NCBI GenBank assembly: GCA_000154345.1
Contig: DS480349.1
Span: 248,001-312,000, forward strand
Source: [Clostridium] leptum DSM 753
Lineage (GTDB): Bacteria > Bacillota > Clostridia > Oscillospirales > Acutalibacteraceae
DNA length: 64,000 nt
Reading direction: 5' to 3'
The notes beneath the pieces are model-generated. The model did not search any database. It was given only the letters and a program-made list of their open reading frames with translations, and was not told the origin of the DNA. Below are positions 55,749-64,000 of the stretch, in pieces (positions within the stretch are counted from its first letter, which is position 1; each line of letters begins with the position of its first letter). Made by a program: the position numbers and the translations under genes.

Positions 55749-58700
55749 ATGAAAGAAAATAATGGTGAGCGAGCCATAAAAGGCTTTCTGCGCGCTTATA
55801 TGGCAGAAAGAAAGCTCCATAAGGCGGTCGCTTATTTGGATAAGAATATCCAATGGATCGGCACTGGCGCTGCGGAGCATAGCTGCACTTATCAGGAAAC
55901 GGTAGCGGCCTTACAGGAGGAGCTTCTCACGGAGCCTTGGCCGTATGATTATCAGTTTCAAGCATTTCAGGCCACACAGGTAGATGAAAAAAATCAGCTT
56001 TTTTTTATTCTGCTGACGGCAGCCTCCCGGTCGCCGGAATTTGACTCGTCACCAATTTTGGTGAGAATTACGGCCGCCTGCCACTGGACAGAGGACGGAT
56101 GGAAAATTGTGTCGATTCACTTTTCTACACCGAATCTCCAGCAGGAGGATGGGGAATATTATCCTCGAGGCTGGAAAAAGGACAGCAAAAAATCCTTTTC
56201 CCGCAATATGAGAGGCAGCTTTGTAGATATTCTAAATCGAAGTGTGTCGGGGGGAATCATCGGATGCTATTTGGAGCCCGGTCTGCCGGTATATTATATC
56301 AATCAGAACATGCTGGATTATTTAGGGTATGAATACGGCGAATTTGAGAAGGCGACCGGTAATCTGATCGTGAACTGTATTGATCCCGGGGATTGGGCTC
56401 AGATGGAGCATATCATTGATACCGCCATGAAGGAAAATAAAGAATATGCCGTTCGTTATCGGATGCGAAAAAGGGATGGCTCTTATATTTGGGTCAGCGA
56501 CATTGGGAAAAAATCCTGGGATGAGAAGGGGGTTCCAATCTGTATCGGGGTAGTGCGGGATATCACCGACGAGGTGGTGATGAAGCGGCGCTTGGAGCAG
56601 GAAAGCCTGCAAAGGCAGCGACAGGCAGAGGAATACAGCCATATTTTTAATTCCGTTTTCTGCGGCATTGTTCAGTACCGTATGGACAGACAGGGTGGAG
56701 TAAAGTTTGAAAAGGCTAATTTAGAGGCGATCCGTATCTTTGGATATACACCGGAGGAATTTTGGACAAAAGAGAATTGGGATCTTTCTAATTTGATTGT
56801 AGAGGAGGACAGGACAAAAACCCTAAAGGCTGCTCTTTCCTTAGAAAAACCGGGACAGGTTTCTCAATTTGAATACCGGCTGCGCCAGAAAAACGGAGCG
56901 CCCCTATGGGTCATCGGGACTGCCGAGGTTATCCAGATTTCTTCTAGTGAGGGTGTTCTAATTCAAAGTGTTTTTCTTGATATCCAAAAGCAGAAGATGA
57001 TGGAGCTGAAAAATAAAGAGCTGCTGACCTTGAATGAGGGAAACAATGAATTGCTGCGTCTTGCTTTAAACAACACCTCAATTTACGAGTTTTACTACTA
57101 TCCTAAAGGGTTCCGCGTGATGTATCCTAAACGTACTGGCGACTATTTTGGACTGCCGGAAACAATGAATAATGTGCCAAGATATTTAATACGTCATATG
57201 GCGGCGGAAAGCAGGACTGCTTTAGTAAAAATGTGCCGAGAGGTACGCAGGGGAGCTAAGCGCGTCACCGTGGAGCTTCAAGAAAAAAATGGACGCTGGA
57301 GCCGAATTACCTTGTCCGCAATTCAAGAGAACAATCATAATATTCCCACGGTGATGGTAGGCCTGGTAGAAAACATTACCAAGCAGAAGGAGATGGAGCT
57401 GGTACTAGAACGAGCCCGTTCCTTGGATTCAATTACCGGATTATACAATAAAGATGCAGGCTTAAAAAAGGTTCGGAGCTTTTTAGAGCAGAAGCCTAAA
57501 ACGCAGGTTTCCGCCATGATGATTTTAGATTTGGATGATTTCCAGAAGCTAAATGACGAGGAAGGGCGGATGTTTGGTGATGCTATTTTAGCGGAAGTAG
57601 CGGATATCTTGAAAAGCAGCGTAGGTCCAGAGGATATCCTTGTACGGCTTGGCGGCGATGAATTTATGCTGCTGATTAAAAATTGTAGTAAACAAAGGGC
57701 CAATGAGCTTGGCCCGTCGATTGCACAAAAAATTAAAGAAATCTGTTATCATCAAGAAAAAGATCTCCATGTTTCCGCAAGCATCGGAATGTGCGTTACG
57801 TCTGTTATCGACGAATATAACGGCCTTTACCGATGTGCGGAAAGCACGCTGCAATATGTAAAAAAGCATGGCAAGGGCAAAGCGGCTTGCTATTTGGATG
57901 TTTCCAGCGAGCTAGGAACTATGCTGACACAGGTCTATACCGGAGAACATCTGCTCAATGAGGTGGTCAGCGGCAGTACGGCGGACAAAAGGAATCTTGC
58001 GGATATGGCGCTGGAGTTTTTAAGTAAAGCTAAACACCTTGACGATGCAATCAGCCTCCTCTTGGCCAAGGTGGGAAAGGCTTACCGTCTGGATCGAGTA
58101 TCCATGGTGGAAATTGAAAGGGATTATCACAGCTTCCACTATTCCTATCAATGGGCTAAAAACAAGCACGACCTGCAAATGGGAAATACTTATTATATTA
58201 AGCCTGGCAGAATGGAAGAGCTTTCTCAGGAATATGACGCAGATGGCCTGTGCGATTGGAAATTTCATGAGGACAGCCCTATGGCTTCCTGCTTGAGGTG
58301 TGCTATTTGGAATTCTGGAGTTTATACCGGACACCTGGTACTGGAAAGCCATGAGAAAAATTATCTGTGGACTGAGGCTCAGAGGAAGACTCTGCAGGAA
58401 TTAACCCAGATCATCTCTACTTTTGTGGCAAAAGCTCATGCTGACGCTGTAAGTCTAGCTAAAACACAGTTTTTGTCTCGAATGTCACATGAGATCCGTA
58501 CCCCTATGAATGCCATTGCGGGGATGACCACCATCGCAAAGACGTCGCTGGATCACCGTGAAAAGGTGTTGGACTGCTTAAATAAAATTGAACGATCAAA
58601 CCAATATCTTTTAGGCCTTATCAATGACATACTGGAGGTTTCAAGGATTGAAAGCGGCAAAATTGAAATTAGTCCAGAGTGGGTGGATATGGTAACGGTT

Positions 58701-59594
58701 GAGCGTCAGCTTAACGAGATGTTTGCCTCCCAAGCAAAGGCAAAAAATATTACCCTTTTGTTCCAGCGCCAGTATGAGGAAAAGTATGTTTTTTATTTGG
58801 ATACGCTGCGCTTCAATCAGATTTTTATCAATTTGATCGGCAACGCTATCAAGTTCACCAGACCGGGAGGAACGGTGATTGGCCGGGCGCGTCTGGAAAG
58901 CTTTGAGAAGGATATAGCGTATATCAGATTTAGTATTGAGGATACTGGTATCGGGATTGCTCCCGAAGCGATAGAAAGGATTTTTGATTCCTTTGAGCAA
59001 GGGAGCGCCAAGACTGCTCAAGAGTATGGCGGCACAGGGTTGGGACTAACGATTTCCAGTCATTTGGTACAGCTGATGGGAGGAAAGCTGGAGGTAAAAA
59101 GTCGGCTTGGAGAGGGATCGGAGTTTTATTTTACCCTTCCGTTAAAATTCAAATACCGGACATTTGGCCAAACTGTCCTGGGTGAAAAGAAAATAGAAAA
59201 TGTCTCAATGGATTGGAAAGGGAAACGGTTATTGGTGGCAGAGGATAACAAACTAAATATGGAAATTGCCGTAACCCTTTTGGAAATGGAGGGCTTTCAG
59301 CTGGAAACCGTTCAGAATGGGAAAGCGGCCCTAGAGCTGTATTTAAAGAAAGAGCCATATTATTTTGACGCAATACTGATGGATATTCAGATGCCAATAA
59401 TGAACGGCTTGGAGGCTACTAAGGCGATTAGGCTTTCCCAGAAGAAAGATGCTCGCACTATACCGATAATTGCCATGACCGCTAACGCCTTTGATGAGGA
59501 TGCAAGGGAATCTATTCAGTATGGGATGAACGGTCATTTAAGCAAGCCCTTCACCATGGATAGACTTTTGGAGGTGCTTTCAGAATGCCTATAG
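55749..59594 (+). CDS. Giant SnoaL-PAS-GGDEF-GAF-histidine kinase-receiver hybrid
   Basis: The 1281-residue protein has no membrane helix. Predicted order: a SnoaL/NTF2-like domain (about 1-130), PAS domains (about 165-280, 295-415 and 430-545), a GGDEF diguanylate cyclase with intact GGDEF motif at about 635 ('RLGGDEFMLLI'), a GAF-like region (about 755-895), HisKA with phospho-His near 914 ('SRMSHEIRTPMNAIAG'), HATPase ('NLIGNAIKFTRPGG', 'DTGIGIAPEA', 'GTGLGLTISS') and a receiver with Asp near 1209 ('ILMDIQMPIMNG'). It joins c-di-GMP synthesis and phosphorelay in one cytoplasmic chain. No partner gene is adjacent. AGGGAGG precedes the ATG. Confidence 0.88.
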   Translation: MKENNGERAIKGFLRAYMAERKLHKAVAYLDKNIQWIGTGAAEHSCTYQETVAALQEELLTEPWPYDYQFQAFQATQVDEKNQLFFILLTAASRSPEFDSSPILVRITAACHWTEDGWKIVSIHFSTPNLQQEDGEYYPRGWKKDSKKSFSRNMRGSFVDILNRSVSGGIIGCYLEPGLPVYYINQNMLDYLGYEYGEFEKATGNLIVNCIDPGDWAQMEHIIDTAMKENKEYAVRYRMRKRDGSYIWVSDIGKKSWDEKGVPICIGVVRDITDEVVMKRRLEQESLQRQRQAEEYSHIFNSVFCGIVQYRMDRQGGVKFEKANLEAIRIFGYTPEEFWTKENWDLSNLIVEEDRTKTLKAALSLEKPGQVSQFEYRLRQKNGAPLWVIGTAEVIQISSSEGVLIQSVFLDIQKQKMMELKNKELLTLNEGNNELLRLALNNTSIYEFYYYPKGFRVMYPKRTGDYFGLPETMNNVPRYLIRHMAAESRTALVKMCREVRRGAKRVTVELQEKNGRWSRITLSAIQENNHNIPTVMVGLVENITKQKEMELVLERARSLDSITGLYNKDAGLKKVRSFLEQKPKTQVSAMMILDLDDFQKLNDEEGRMFGDAILAEVADILKSSVGPEDILVRLGGDEFMLLIKNCSKQRANELGPSIAQKIKEICYHQEKDLHVSASIGMCVTSVIDEYNGLYRCAESTLQYVKKHGKGKAACYLDVSSELGTMLTQVYTGEHLLNEVVSGSTADKRNLADMALEFLSKAKHLDDAISLLLAKVGKAYRLDRVSMVEIERDYHSFHYSYQWAKNKHDLQMGNTYYIKPGRMEELSQEYDADGLCDWKFHEDSPMASCLRCAIWNSGVYTGHLVLESHEKNYLWTEAQRKTLQELTQIISTFVAKAHADAVSLAKTQFLSRMSHEIRTPMNAIAGMTTIAKTSLDHREKVLDCLNKIERSNQYLLGLINDILEVSRIESGKIEISPEWVDMVTVERQLNEMFASQAKAKNITLLFQRQYEEKYVFYLDTLRFNQIFINLIGNAIKFTRPGGTVIGRARLESFEKDIAYIRFSIEDTGIGIAPEAIERIFDSFEQGSAKTAQEYGGTGLGLTISSHLVQLMGGKLEVKSRLGEGSEFYFTLPLKFKYRTFGQTVLGEKKIENVSMDWKGKRLLVAEDNKLNMEIAVTLLEMEGFQLETVQNGKAALELYLKKEPYYFDAILMDIQMPIMNGLEATKAIRLSQKKDARTIPIIAMTANAFDEDARESIQYGMNGHLSKPFTMDRLLEVLSECL

Positions 59595-60032
59595 CAGGTA
59601 AATTCAAGGTCAGAAGGCTTTTATAAAGTCCGATCAAACGAATGGATCAATTGGATACAGCCGCTTTTTTCGAGCAGAAATGCGGAAAAAAGCGGCAATT
59701 TGCCTTGAATCTATTGTTGACCAATGGCTTCCTTCGTTTACTTTTTAGATTGCAAAAACGCTTTCTGTGTGATAAAATATTTCAGTAAGTATGCAATTCA
59801 AGACAGCCATAAAAACACATATAAATTTCTTTTTTCGGGCTTAAAACACCCAATTTATACCAGATTTTGCTTTTCTATAAAATTATACAATTTTGGACAG
59901 TTTATACCCTTGTATAAAAAAGAATAAAAAAATACTGTTTCACCGGAAAATACGGAAAAACAGTATAAAAATAACTGGTGTAAATTGTCTAAAATTGTAT
60001 AAAATAACGGAAAATAAAGGGGAATAGAATTT
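59595..60032. promoter_or_regulatory. Long AT-rich intergenic region with nested inverted repeats
   Basis: It contains a GCCGCTTTTTTC/GGAAAAAAGCGGC hairpin (59660-59697) that may end the hybrid-kinase transcript. It also has a 26-base imperfect inverted repeat (59883-59908 and 59977-60002, 23 of 26 matching), and inside it a 9-base perfect one (ATACTGTTT at 59932-59940, complement at 59958-59966). A third partial copy, CAATTTATACC, lies at 59851-59861. No gene is supported. Confidence 0.65.
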
Positions 60033-60998
60033 ATGAAGTTGATTATTCAAATACCTTGCTATAATGAAGCGGAAACTTTAGAGGTAGCGCTGAATGATCT
60101 TCCGAAGCAGATTGACGGCATTGATGAAATCGAATATTTGATCATTAATGACGGAAGCAAGGATAATACGGTAGAGGTAGCCAAAAATTGGGGTGTCCAC
60201 TATGTGGTGAATTTTAAATGCAATAAAGGCCTTGCCAAGGGGTTTATGGCAGGCTTAGACGCTTGTCTGCGGCAAGGAGCTGATATCATCGTCAATACTG
60301 ACGCCGATAATCAGTATTGCGGCGCGGATATTGAAAAGCTAGTTCGTCCGATTCTGGATGGAAAAGCGGATATCGTGATTGGAGAACGGCCTATCGACGA
60401 TACGGAACACTTTTCTCCTTTAAAGAAAAAATTGCAGCATATTGGCAGTTGGACAGTTCGCGTGGCTTCTAAGACAGATGTGCCGGATGCACCCAGTGGA
60501 TTTCGGGCTTATAGCCGCCAGGCAGCCTTAAAAATGAATGTTGTCAATGAGTATACGTATACTTTGGAGACGATCGTACAGGCGGGCCGGAATAAAATGG
60601 CAATTACCTCGGTGCCGATCCGTACAAATCCCGAGCTAAGAAAGTCTCGGCTTTTCAATAGTATGTTCGGTTATATTAAAAAATCTATGCTGACTATTAT
60701 AAGAGCCTTTATGATGTACAAGCCGTTGAGATTTTTCACGATTATCGGCAGTACTATCTTTTTAATCGGCTTGATTTTAGGAATCCGCTTTCTGGTATTT
60801 GTTTTTATGGGAGAGAGCGGAGGGCATATCCAGTCGTTAATTTTAGCCAGCACATTATTGCTTTTAGGCTTCCAGACCTTTATTTCCGGGCTGCAGGCAG
60901 ATCTGATTGCTTCCAACCGGAAACTTTTAGAGGATATTCAGGAAAGAGTACGGAGATTAGATTACGACCACGATAAAAACAAAAAAACCGACGAATGA
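60033..60998 (+). CDS. Family 2 glycosyltransferase with C-terminal membrane anchor (GtrB/DPM1-like)
   Basis: The 321-residue product has a GT2 domain ('LIIQIPCYNEAETLEVALNDLP', 'LIINDGSKDNT', DxD-type 'VNTDADNQY') and two C-terminal membrane helices (about 235-255 and 270-290). It resembles enzymes that move a sugar from a nucleotide donor to a polyprenyl phosphate at the inner membrane face. With its neighbours it suggests lipid-linked surface-glycan assembly. AAAGGGG precedes the ATG. Confidence 0.9.
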   Translation: MKLIIQIPCYNEAETLEVALNDLPKQIDGIDEIEYLIINDGSKDNTVEVAKNWGVHYVVNFKCNKGLAKGFMAGLDACLRQGADIIVNTDADNQYCGADIEKLVRPILDGKADIVIGERPIDDTEHFSPLKKKLQHIGSWTVRVASKTDVPDAPSGFRAYSRQAALKMNVVNEYTYTLETIVQAGRNKMAITSVPIRTNPELRKSRLFNSMFGYIKKSMLTIIRAFMMYKPLRFFTIIGSTIFLIGLILGIRFLVFVFMGESGGHIQSLILASTLLLLGFQTFISGLQADLIASNRKLLEDIQERVRRLDYDHDKNKKTDE

Positions 60999-61333
60999 TA
61001 AAGGAATTTCAGTAAAGCCTTGTGGCTTTTCTTGAGAATCGGGCGGTATCTTTTGGGCGGAGTGTTTTTATTGCATGTTGAATTTTACAGCTCTCATAAA
61101 GAGATGCGTTGAACCTGAGAGGGCAAGAATGAAAGCGAGAAAACCGCCGGGAGGACTTGAGATTCTGACGTCATATTTTTCTCCCATAGGTTTTCGCTTT
61201 TTTCTGCCCATTTTTATTTGTCTACGCGATCTGACTCTGGCGGCAGATTGTTAGGGTTTGTATGAACAGATAGGCTGAACTTAAGCCATCTCTTTCCAAG
61301 ATGGTTAAAAAGGAAAGATATAAGGAGAAATTT
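60999..61333. other. Structured leader region before the second glycosyltransferase
   Basis: It holds a small terminator-like hairpin (61014-61033, AAAGCC/GGCTTT plus T residues). A larger structure at about 61133-61205 has an outer stem AAAGCGAGAAAACC/GGTTTTCGCTTT (two-base bulge), an inner GGGAG/CTCCC stem, and a closing T run. A CCATCT/AGATGG hairpin lies at about 61287-61305. The middle one could be an attenuator. Confidence 0.5.
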
Positions 61334-62314
61334 ATGTTTCAAGAGCTAAAAAATAAAAAGGTTTTATTTATTACTACTAAAAATTTAGACTATTTGAGAA
61401 ATACCCAGGAGCTTCGGCTCTTGCGGGAACAGGCAGCTCAGGTATCCGTAATTGGCGTTAAGGACAAAAGCTATCCTCTTAGACTGATTAAGGTCTTTTT
61501 TAAGCTTCTTTTTACCTCTTGTAAGAAATACGATGTTGTTTTTGTAGGGTTCGCTCCACAGTTAATTGTTCCCTTTTGGAGCTTTAAATTTAAAAGATCT
61601 GAGCTTTATATTGACTTTTTTATTTCTATGTACGATACCCTGTGCTTTGACCGAAAAAAGTTTTCACCTGACTCCTTTGCAGGAAAACGATTGCTAAATA
61701 TTGATAAAAAAACCTTGAGGCAGGCTGATAAAATTATTTGTGATACTAAAGCGCATGGAAACTATTTTGCTCAAGAACTTGGAGCACATCCTGAAAAGCT
61801 GCAGGTGCTGTATCTAGAGGCAGATAAAAGTATTTATTATCCTAGGCATGGTGAAAAGCCGCAAGAAGCAAGGGGAAAGTTTACTGTTCTTTATTTTGGA
61901 AGTGTTCTTCCATTACAGGGGATTGAAGTTGTGTTGGAAGCTATGAATAGGTTGAAGGATGACCCGAATTTCTGCTTTTATTTTATCGGCCCCATTGGTC
62001 AGGATATTCAAAAACCTCAGGGAAAAAATATTCATTATCGCCATTGGCTGAGCCAGGATGAACTGGCCCAATATATCGATTTTTCCGACCTTTGTCTGGC
62101 CGGCCATTTTAACGCTGAAATTCAAAAAGCCAAAAGAACGATTCCTGGGAAAGCATATCTTTACCATGCGGTAGGAAAGCCTATGATTTTAGGAGAAAAC
62201 CTTGCTAACCATGAACTTTTTTCTGAGCAAGAGAAAGGAATTTATTTTGTGGAAATGGGAAGCGGGGAGAAGCTGGCCGAAAAGATCAAGAAAATTGCGA
62301 ACATAGGAAGGTGA
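61334..62314 (+). CDS. Glycosyltransferase (GT4/GT1-like)
   Basis: Start 61334 follows AAGGAG and replaces an upstream in-frame ATG at 61301. The ~326-residue protein shows a GT-B two-domain pattern: an N-terminal Rossmann half ('KKVLFITTKNLDYLRNTQELRLL', 'DVVFVGFAPQLIVPFWSF') and a C-terminal half ('FTVLYFGSVLPLQGIEVVLEAMNRL', 'FYFIGPIG', 'IDFSDLCLAGHF', 'RTIPGKAYLYHAVGKPMIL'). The donor and acceptor are unknown. The DUF2142-like gene follows after 10 bases, so both likely act in surface-glycan assembly. Confidence 0.82.
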   Translation: MFQELKNKKVLFITTKNLDYLRNTQELRLLREQAAQVSVIGVKDKSYPLRLIKVFFKLLFTSCKKYDVVFVGFAPQLIVPFWSFKFKRSELYIDFFISMYDTLCFDRKKFSPDSFAGKRLLNIDKKTLRQADKIICDTKAHGNYFAQELGAHPEKLQVLYLEADKSIYYPRHGEKPQEARGKFTVLYFGSVLPLQGIEVVLEAMNRLKDDPNFCFYFIGPIGQDIQKPQGKNIHYRHWLSQDELAQYIDFSDLCLAGHFNAEIQKAKRTIPGKAYLYHAVGKPMILGENLANHELFSEQEKGIYFVEMGSGEKLAEKIKKIANIGR

Positions 62315-62324
62315 ACGAAAAAGG

Positions 62325-64000
62325 ATGCGGATGGTAAAAAACTATAAAAGCCAGTTTGTTGCGGTCATAATTTTTGTAGTATGTATGGCGTTTGCCTGGC
62401 TATACCCATTAAAGTCAGTAAATGTTACTTTGCTAATGGAATTTTCTGGAGCGGAGGATGGAGCTTCAGCAGAGCTGTTGATTGACCGGGGTAATGGAGA
62501 AGAATTGCTAGCGAGGGCGACTGTGTTTAGTCAACAGGCTCAGTTTCGTTTTGACCCTCTTTATTACAATTTCGAGAAAATCGGAATAAGAGTCTCAGAA
62601 ACAGGCCGGACGCCTGCGCTAGAAACAGTAAGGGCTTACAGCGGGGAATATGATATTTCGAAGGATAGCTTGATTTGTGAATCTGTTATTGGTTCACAGA
62701 TGCAGTCACAGCAACAAGGAGTCTTTTATTTTGAGTTGGATTCTCGTACAACAGATCAGCTGTATAATGCAGTCCATCAGAATTATACGATCCGCTGGGT
62801 TTTGACTGGTATATTTTCTATTGTGTTTCTCATGGCGCTTTTATATATGAGCAAGCAGCGCCAAAAGGATTGGAATAAGCTTTTGCGGTATGGCCTTCTT
62901 ATTTTCTGTGGAATCATTGTTATATATGTGTTATTTAACTCCGATTTTAACCGTGAAGAGGCTTTGAACCCCGTGCGGTTGTCGGAAACAGCGGTAACGT
63001 CCGATGATGCAGAAAATTTACCGGAATCTGAACCAGAGTTGCGAGGGATTTCCTTAAATCAGCCAATAAAACAACGCTTTACAACTGTATTTGAAAAAAT
63101 TCAAAATTTGAAGCTGTATTTCCAGCCCTCCAAAATAGAAGTGAGCGAAGAGGCACAAGAAAAAATAAATGGGGTAATAGGCGTTCGTCTGTTGAATGAA
63201 GATTCACAGATAGTTTCCAGCGGTGTCTTTTCTGCGCTGGAAATCCAAACCACAGGATATCTGGAATTGAAGGTTCGAGAGTCACAGAGCCGCTTGGGTG
63301 AGAATTATAGTATAGAAATAGTACCTCTCTCGGGAAACTTTCCTGCGGATCTGCAAATTCTGGCGGAGAGAGGAAGCTTTGAAGATGCACAGATGTTAAC
63401 CGTGGGAGAAAAGGCAGAGACTGACATGGTTCTGCGCTGTGATATAGGTTATGCCGGTACTTCGCGTATCCCTCAAATTAGAACATTGGTGCTCATAGGC
63501 CTTTTCCTCTTACTAATATTTACTGTCGCTTACCGAAAGCTGCATATAAAATCGGAAACGGCTGCATTATTTATTTATTTAGGGATGTTTGCCTACTCAG
63601 TAGGACAGGTCATTTTTTATATGATGTATGTAGGAAATACCCCGGATGAGGCTGCACACGTTTCTTATATTGCTTATCTGATGCAGACAGGAAAAATAAT
63701 CCCTGATTTTTCACAGATGCAAATGCTAAGTATTTCTGGTTCTACCGCCGCTTTCGTAGATGGAACAGTTAATCAACTGGGCCATCCTCCGCTGTATTAT
63801 CTTGTTATGACGCTGTGTAAGCCTATTGAAATCATTGGGGAAAATTCTTTTTTAATCCATTTTACTAGGCTTCGTCTTTTCTCAGCGGCATTTGGCTTGC
63901 TGGCGTTAGCCATCGCTTTTTATATTGGTTATACGCGAATAACAAAAAAGCAACCGGCTTTGCATTTGCTTTATAGTGCGATAATTACCAGTGTGCCAAT
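62325..64000 (+). CDS. DUF2142-like / GT-C-type polytopic membrane protein, 5' part
   Basis: The frame opens at ATG 62325 (AAAAAGG upstream) and is still open at the window end, giving 558 codons. Visible parts: an N-terminal helix ('FVAVIIFVVCMAFAWLYPL'-like region), an extracytoplasmic beta-rich domain, two mid helices, a second outer domain, then a helix bundle starting near residue 385. The sequence 'NTPDEAAHVSYIAYLMQTGKI' followed by 'NQLGHPPLYYLVM' is the catalytic-loop pattern of DUF2142 and related lipid-linked-sugar transferases (acidic DE, then HPPLYY). It probably transfers a sugar from a polyprenyl carrier outside the membrane. Confidence 0.8.
   Translation, partial: MRMVKNYKSQFVAVIIFVVCMAFAWLYPLKSVNVTLLMEFSGAEDGASAELLIDRGNGEELLARATVFSQQAQFRFDPLYYNFEKIGIRVSETGRTPALETVRAYSGEYDISKDSLICESVIGSQMQSQQQGVFYFELDSRTTDQLYNAVHQNYTIRWVLTGIFSIVFLMALLYMSKQRQKDWNKLLRYGLLIFCGIIVIYVLFNSDFNREEALNPVRLSETAVTSDDAENLPESEPELRGISLNQPIKQRFTTVFEKIQNLKLYFQPSKIEVSEEAQEKINGVIGVRLLNEDSQIVSSGVFSALEIQTTGYLELKVRESQSRLGENYSIEIVPLSGNFPADLQILAERGSFEDAQMLTVGEKAETDMVLRCDIGYAGTSRIPQIRTLVLIGLFLLLIFTVAYRKLHIKSETAALFIYLGMFAYSVGQVIFYMMYVGNTPDEAAHVSYIAYLMQTGKIIPDFSQMQMLSISGSTAAFVDGTVNQLGHPPLYYLVMTLCKPIEIIGENSFLIHFTRLRLFSAAFGLLALAIAFYIGYTRITKKQPALHLLYSAIITSVP

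Overview
The window looks like chromosome from a Gram-positive anaerobe of the class Clostridia, probably a gut or plant-fibre-associated species. Reasons: the ecfT-truA order, strong AGGAGG-type ribosome sites, a VPQTG sortase signal, cohesin and dockerin modules, YesM/AraC two-component control of a sugar ABC importer, and five tRNA genes that all encode CCA. No species can be named from the sequence alone.

Layout. 1-5833: housekeeping (partial ecfT, truA, a DUF5711-type membrane protein, a CvpA-type protein, a ClpE-like unfoldase). 5863-6484: a tRNA operon (Gly-TCC, Arg-TCT, His-GTG, Gln-TTG, Lys-TTT). About 6436-19024: an AT-richer genomic island directly behind tRNA-Lys. It holds a catalytically degenerate IS1595-like transposase, a DUF3987 primase/helicase-type protein, an XRE regulator, unknown cargo, a secreted dockerin-bearing leucine-rich-repeat protein, a sortase-anchored cohesin protein, a small serine resolvase and a large serine recombinase. 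19233-25465: an operon with two related nucleobase-type permeases and four putative redox or accessory enzymes. 25488-29217: a ROK regulator, a MIF-type tautomerase and a MarR-MATE pair behind a large palindrome. 29386-32497: a hybrid sensor kinase with two periplasmic-binding-type sensor domains. 32517-46563: a glycoside-uptake and catabolism locus (ABC importer without an ATPase, aldo/keto reductase, two-component system, two dehydrogenases, two tandem TIM-barrel isomerases, two tandem GH10 enzymes lacking signal peptides). 46607-55609: membrane and regulatory genes (CmpB-type protein, HD hydrolase, two TetR regulators, ZIP transporter, and a DUF308-MMPL-YhgE-like set). 55749-59594: a very large GGDEF and histidine-kinase hybrid. 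60033-64000: surface-glycan genes (two glycosyltransferases and the start of a DUF2142-like membrane protein).

The most striking system is the island pair at 12075-16639. One gene encodes a secreted repeat protein ending in a type-I-like dockerin with two intact calcium loops. The next encodes one cohesin domain, a six-repeat Cys-rich stalk and a cell-wall sorting signal. Together they look like a mobile two-component surface-display device: the anchored cohesin would capture the leucine-rich-repeat protein. The pairing is inference from domain content and adjacency; binding would have to be tested.

Two further loci look like undescribed pathways: the permease/reductase operon at 19349-25393 and the duplicated isomerase/intracellular GH10 locus at 40371-46494. 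Several promoters carry clear inverted repeats (19241-19267, 27319-27360, 29386-29411, 48067-48092, 59883-60002) that probably mark operators.
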